From Tetradesmus obliquus (lineage: Eukaryota > Chlorophyta > Chlorophyceae > Sphaeropleales > Scenedesmaceae): a DNA stretch of 64,000 nt. The notes beneath the pieces are model-generated. The model had not been told where the DNA came from. It did no database searches and saw only the letters and a program-made list of their open reading frames with translations. Below, piece by piece: positions 59,295-64,000 of this stretch; the first letter of the stretch is position 1; every line of letters begins with the position of its first letter. A program made the translations under genes and the position numbers. The stretch lies in the NCBI GenBank assembly GCA_030272155.1, contig CP126206.1:2046001-2110000 (forward strand), in the 5' to 3' direction.

Positions 59295-59565
59295 AGTGGA
59301 TGGGCATAAACCATGCTGCTGGTGACAAGCGCGCTGCAGCACCTGCCGAGACCTGCCGACGATGTAACCATAGTGTGCCCCAGACGTTACGATCGTGGCC
59401 AAATAGCTTTTTCATGCTTGAGATGAGATGAACATTCATCCATACCGCACCTGCTGACAGAAGCTGCTGTATTCGTTGGTGCCCGGCTCAACCCCAGCGT
59501 CCACTGCCACGTTATGCTGCAATGATACGCTTAACAGAGCTCAATCGACGAAAAGTTTAGAGGCG

Positions 59566-60563
59566 ATGGCCCATGCAAGCCAGCTGCGGGCCGCTGGGCT
59601 GGTCACTGCTGTGGCCCTGCTGGTGCTGCTCAGCTCCCCCTGCGCAGCCAGGAACAGCAGCAGCAACAGCAACTATTATATATTCCCGGTCGACGTACGT
59701 CATGGAGCAATTCGGAGCCAGGGGCGCAACCTGCTGCATGCAGGCAAAGTGGACATAGCTGGCAGGTGGGGCCCCATCCATCATATCATCGCAAGCACTT
59801 CCGACTCGTTGGTCAACGCAGGATGCATGCACATCTATTTGACCTTCTAACCAGCGCTCAAGCACGCCCGCATGCCGCTCCTGCTGTGTATGCAGTGTCC
59901 GTATTGGCTACTTTTATGCCGTGCTGCCTCTGGGGACCCCGCCAAAGAACTTTCATGCCATCGTAGATACAGGCAGCACAGTAACATACGTCCCATGCTT
60001 CGACTGTCGGCACTGTGGGGCTCACAACAGCGCCCCCTTCAACCCTAGCCAGTCACCCACAGCAAAGTATCTGTCCTGCAAGGACCCCCAGTGCAGCAAG
60101 CAGGTGCGGCTTTGCTTGTGTTTGTATGCGCAGCAGGTGCTAGTCAGCATGCTGTGTTTACTGGTTTGTGCTAGTTTGTGCTAGTTTGTGCTTGTTTGTC
60201 TTGATAGGGTTCAGCTTGCAGCATCAGGCATGGCCGTGAGCTATTTGTAGCAGCAGCAGAGTTGAAGTAGCAGCGGACTGGTGCCCAAGCGAGTTCTATT
60301 AATAGTAGTCGGTGTACAGCTTGTTCGCAGCAGCAGCAGCAGCAACAGGAGCAGCAGCAGCAGCAGCAGCAGCGTCGTGCCGGGGTGCAGCTGCGTGCAC
60401 AGAACCGCTCCCAACCCACATGTGCATGAGTCAGCTTTCGCGCAAGTGTATGCTGTTGACAGCACGGGTGTGTGCTAAGCCACAGCCGGCAACACTTTTG
60501 CCAGCGTCACTAAACCGAATGTTGTTGCTGCCGTTTGTTGTTGCTGCCGTTTGTCGTCGTGCT

Positions 60564-60616
<53 letters not shown>

Positions 60617-60849
60617 CAGCTTCAGTACCCATGCCTCGCTGGTACCCTGTCTCACTTCTGCAACTGCTTGTCACTGCCGCACTACTGCTGCTGCTGCTGC
60701 TGCTGCAGGCCACTGTCTACTTCTGCGACAGCAGCGATCTGGGATTCAGCCAAACCCCAAACCCTAATGCACAATGCCGCTACCGCATCAGCTATGCAGA
60801 GCAATCCAGCAGCGAGGGCAGGTTGGTGCAGGATGTGTTCACCTTCCCC

Positions 60850-60894
<45 letters not shown>

Positions 60895-61241
60895 GTGCCG
60901 GTTGTGTTTGGCTGTGAGGCGAGTGAGAGTGGCGAGATCTTCAAGCAGAAGCCGGATGGGATCCTGGGCATGGGCAACAGCCCTGGCGCCTTCCACAGCC
61001 AGGTGCGTGAATGACACTTTAAGCAACAATTTCAACATGTTACGTAATGTTGGAGTTGCAGTTATCAGTTGCTGATCACCACAAGCATGTGGCTGCGCCT
61101 GTGAAGCGCGTGAACAGCATGAGCAGCAGTAGGGTCCGGAGATTGTCATGGCTGCTAGGTGAATCCTTGTGTTGCACGTCTGCAACAGCTTGATACCCTG
61201 GATAGCTCAATGAATGGAATGCAATGACATCCATGCGCTGC

Positions 61242-61303
<62 letters not shown>

Positions 61304-63930
61304 AGCTGGCTGCTGCAGGGGCCATCCCCCACATGTTCAGCCTGTGCTTCGGCTTCCCTACGGGCGGAGCGCTGCTGCTGGGTGAGCAGAAGTCCCATTG
61401 CACAAATTACGTACATGTTACTATGATGTTGTAATGTAGCTGGTGTTGAGAAGACATAGTGCTTCGGCTTCCCACAGGCGGCGCGCTGCTGCTGGGTGAG
61501 GCAACGCAACCAGCAGCAGCTCTCTTCTTTGTTTTGGTGCTTTGTTCTATCATAATCTTTTGTCCTTGGCAGCAAGTGGCAGCACTTGTTTGAGTTTGTG
61601 TGCTCCGCATACGTGCTTGTTTGCACACCCCCACATCGTTGCTCTCTCCCTACAGGTGATGCGCTAGTACCGGGCAACCCTACTTATTCATGGACCCCAC
61701 TGTCAGCATCGGGTTGGTCTGAACAGCAGGCATTTTCACCTCACTCTTTGACTCTTTTCGTCCTGCTCACTCTTTTCCACTCCCCTGCAGGCGATGCGCC
61801 AGTGGCAGGCAACCCAACTTATTCATGGACCCCACTGTCAGCATCAGGCTGGGCGCAGCCGCAAGCTCTGCTGAACTTTTGCATCACATGTTACGTCTTT
61901 GCAGGCGATGCGCCAGTGCCAGGCAACCCCACCTTCTCCTGGACCCCACTGTCAGCATCGGGCTGGGCTGAACTGCAAGCTTTGTTGACTTCGCTCCTTG
62001 ACGTGCCTTTTGATTCGCGTCTGTCTCCCTTTCTTCCCTGCAGGTGATGCGCCAGTGCCAGGCAACCCCAGTTACTCATGGACGCCGCTGTCGGCATCGG
62101 GCTGGGCTGAGCAGCAAACCCTGTTTGAAGTCATCCTTTGACTTGCCTGTTGTTTTGCCTCTGTGATGCCATCCTGCAGGCGATGCGCCAGTGCCAGGCA
62201 ACCCAACTTATTCATGGACCCCACTGTCAGCATCAGGCTGGGTTCATCCACAAGCCATGTTGCAGTCGCTCGTTGACTTTTTTCCACACACTCTTTTCGA
62301 TGCGCCAGTGCCGGGCAACCCCAATATCTCCTGGACCCCACTGTCAGCATTTGGCTGGGCCCACCCACAAGCCCTGCTGAACTTTTGCTTACTTGTTTTG
62401 TTTGCAGGCGATGTGCCAGTACCGGGCAACCCTACTTATTCATGGACCCCACTGTCAGCATCAGGCTGGTCTGAACAGCAGGCATGGTCACCTCACTCTT
62501 TGACTCTTTTCGTCCTGCTCACTCTTTTCCACTCCCCTACAGGCGATGCGCCAGTGCCGGGCAACCCCAGTTACTCATGGACGCCGCTGTCGGCATCCGG
62601 CTGGGGGGACTTCTTCGCTGTGGCAGTGGACCACATCAAGTTTGGGGACGAGCGCCTGGGCGTGCAACAGTCCATGTTCAGCAAGGGATACAGGACGGTG
62701 CTCGACTCAGGCACCACGTTCATCTATCTGATAACCCCGGCATACAGGGCCTTCGCAGCAGCAGCAAAGGCGGCAGCCAAGGCGGCTGGCCTGCAGACAA
62801 CCAGCGACGGCTATGGGGACATCTGCGTGAGTGCATATCATGCTATATTATAGTATGATTATTTTCAAATTTATATTGTAGATGTATTTATAAGAAAAAT
62901 AGAGGCCTTTTTGGCAGCAGCCAAGGCGGCAGTTTAGGCGGCCGGCCTGCAGACCACCAGCGACGGCTACGGAGACATCTGCGTGAGTTTGGTACCGCTA
63001 CTGTTGTTCAATTCGATTACTTTGAATGTCGTCCGATAACACCACATTTCTTCTCCTGCCCTACAACAGCTGCAGCTTCAGCACGCCTTTTTGACGATCG
63101 TGGCCGTCATGCTAGCACTGCATTGCTGCATCTCCTACTGCCCGTGCCATGTTTTTGCCGCCGCTGCTGCTTCACACACAGTGGACGGGCGCCCAGGCGG
63201 ATTTTGCAGGGCTTGAAGAAGCCTTTCTCAATGCAGAGCTGCCGTTGTAGCACACTTCCTGATACAATCATATAAGTCATACTTGCTGTAACGTGTTGCA
63301 CCTGCCGCTGCCCCTGCCTCCGCTGCCGTCGCTCTTGCTTGTCAAACAGTGGACCGGCGCCCAGGCTGATTTCGCAGGCCTCGAAAAGGCCTTTCGAAAT
63401 GCTCAGCTGCTGTTTGTGGGAGGAGGCCTTTCACAATCATAACGATCATAACAGTTATGTCTGCCGTCACGTTCGCGCTGACTTTGCTGCATCTCGCACT
63501 GCTGCTGCCACTGCTGCTGCTACTCTTTCATACAGTGGACCGGCGCCCAGGCTGATTTTGCAGGCCTCGAAAAAGCCTTCCCAAATGCAGAACTGCAGTT
63601 TGTGGGAGGAGGCCTCCTACAATCATAACAATCATAACAACATGTGTGCCGTCACGCTCGCGCTGACTTTGCTGCATCTCGCACTGCTGCTGCCGCTGCT
63701 GCTGCTATTCCTTCATACAGTGGACGGGTGCCCAGGCCGATTTTGCAGGCCTTGACAAAGCCTTCCCTAATGCTGAGCTGCAGTTTGTGGGCGGAGGCCG
63801 GCTGGTGCTGCCTGCGCACCGCTACCTGTTCCAGCTGTCAAGAAAGGGCAGCTACTGCTTGGCTGTGTTTGACAACGGCATGTCTGGGAGCCTGATCGGG
63901 GGAGTGGCAACACGTAACGTGCTTGTCAAG
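59566..63930 (+). CDS. Pepsin-like aspartic protease (A1 family), 3' end outside the window
   Basis: Exons: 59566-59765, 59896-60103, 60709-61002, 61306-61381, 62543-62826, 63721-63930 and more to the right; 424 codons so far, phases agree. Residues 1-31 form a signal peptide (VALLVLLSSPCAA). The two catalytic motifs are IVDTGST (D91) and VLDSGTT (D314). Other family marks are YFYAVLPLGTPP, CFDCRHCG, YAEQSSSEG, VVFGCE, DGILGMGN and SLIGGVATRNVL. It resembles plant nepenthesin-like A1B enzymes in its N-terminal Cys pairs but is shorter there. A poly-Ser run (60850-60894, AGC codons) is inserted in the N-lobe after DVFTFPG. The enzyme is predicted to be secreted or vacuolar. Two introns contain copied exon parts: seven units before 62543 and three before 63721. 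Confidence 0.92.
60567..60615 (+). repeat. (CAG)16 in protease intron 2
   Basis: Unlike most intronic runs, this one shows CAG on the sense strand. A (CTG)8 run (60685-60708) stands at the acceptor itself. Confidence 0.9.
61243..61299 (+). repeat. (CTG)19 before protease exon 4
   Basis: Run ends directly before TTGCAG, the acceptor of the exon at 61306. A copy of this exon's end with donor (GALLLG, GTGAGG) follows at about 61480-61500. Confidence 0.93.
61650..62542 (+). repeat. Seven copies of acceptor plus protease exon 5 start
   Basis: Units start near 61657, 61791, 61907, 62044, 62181, 62299 and 62409 before the true exon at 62543; steps are 110-138 bp. Each repeats GDAPVPGNPTYSWTPLSASGW-coding sequence; most keep a CAG acceptor, while the unit at 62299 has lost it. 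Steps fall into two classes (110-117 and 134-138), as if two unit types had expanded together. Confidence 0.95.
62900..63720 (+). repeat. Copies of exon 5 end and exon 6 start
   Basis: About 62915-62982 repeats the exon 5 end (AAGLQTTSDGYGDIC) with a GTGAGT donor. Units near 63181, 63351 and 63537 repeat the acceptor and start of exon 6 (WTGAQADFAGLDKAFPNAEL); the true exon begins at 63721. Spacing is 170-186 bp. Confidence 0.92.
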
Positions 63931-64000
63931 GTGAGGGCGGCTCGCTGCTTTTACACGAGATGTGTTTCGCAATGAGTGCGGACGGGTGTGCGGCGCGTGG

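Larger units (their letters stand above)
57505..59565. other. Intergenic stretch between RAF1 and the protease gene
   Basis: After the RAF1 post-stop copies there are GGTTTCCTGCAAG repeats (57970-58090), a duplicated GCTGAGCTGGCTGAGGCAGC (58277 and 58377 regions), and a 24-bp palindrome at 59271-59294. No gene recognised. Confidence 0.45.

Overview
This window looks like nuclear DNA of a green alga. Three of its genes encode proteins typical of the green plastid lineage: the cytochrome b6f Rieske protein, Rubisco accumulation factor 1, and a CBM20 starch-binding protein with a plastid-type N-terminus. All genes are split by many short GT-AG introns. CAG/CTG triplet runs are abundant, which suggests a chlorophycean alga, perhaps from the Sphaeropleales; that placement is inference. 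I see no rRNA, tRNA, CRISPR array, complete transposon or viral element.

Nine genes could be assembled by hand from exon frames, splice sites and intron phases. For every model that is complete in the window, the summed exon length is a multiple of three. From left to right they are: an F-box/FBA protein (4673-7674, minus); PETC, the Rieske protein (9531-12303, minus); a 923-residue MORN-repeat protein (15320-23519, plus); a METTL2/6/8-type tRNA m3C methyltransferase with a second C-terminal methyltransferase-like domain (about 24922-30043, plus); a CBM20 plus SAP protein (31001-34534, plus); a BIG BROTHER-like RING-H2 E3 ligase (37204-41231, minus); a secreted expansin-like protein with two CBM1-like cellulose-binding modules (43848-47602, plus); RAF1 (50177-57504, plus); and an A1-family aspartic protease (59566 to beyond the right edge, plus). 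They are separated by 1-4.7 kb stretches without recognisable genes. They do not form one pathway: PETC and RAF1 serve photosynthesis, the CBM20-SAP protein may act at starch, and the expansin-like and protease proteins are predicted to be secreted.

The most striking property is architectural. Eight of the nine genes (all but PETC) carry tandem arrays of partial exon copies, usually with a period of about 100-150 bp. Copies upstream of an exon carry its acceptor and 5' part; copies downstream carry its 3' part and donor; in four genes the last exon has copies beyond the stop codon. The extremes are ten copies of a 122-bp unit in the methyltransferase gene and nine copies of a roughly 104-bp unit in the RING gene, where most units form a 26-nt cryptic microexon with both splice sites. 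Many introns also end in long CTG runs on the sense strand just before the acceptor, whereas CAG runs on the sense strand are mostly exonic (poly-Gln or poly-Ser). Together these suggest a genome where local tandem duplication keeps creating and enlarging introns.
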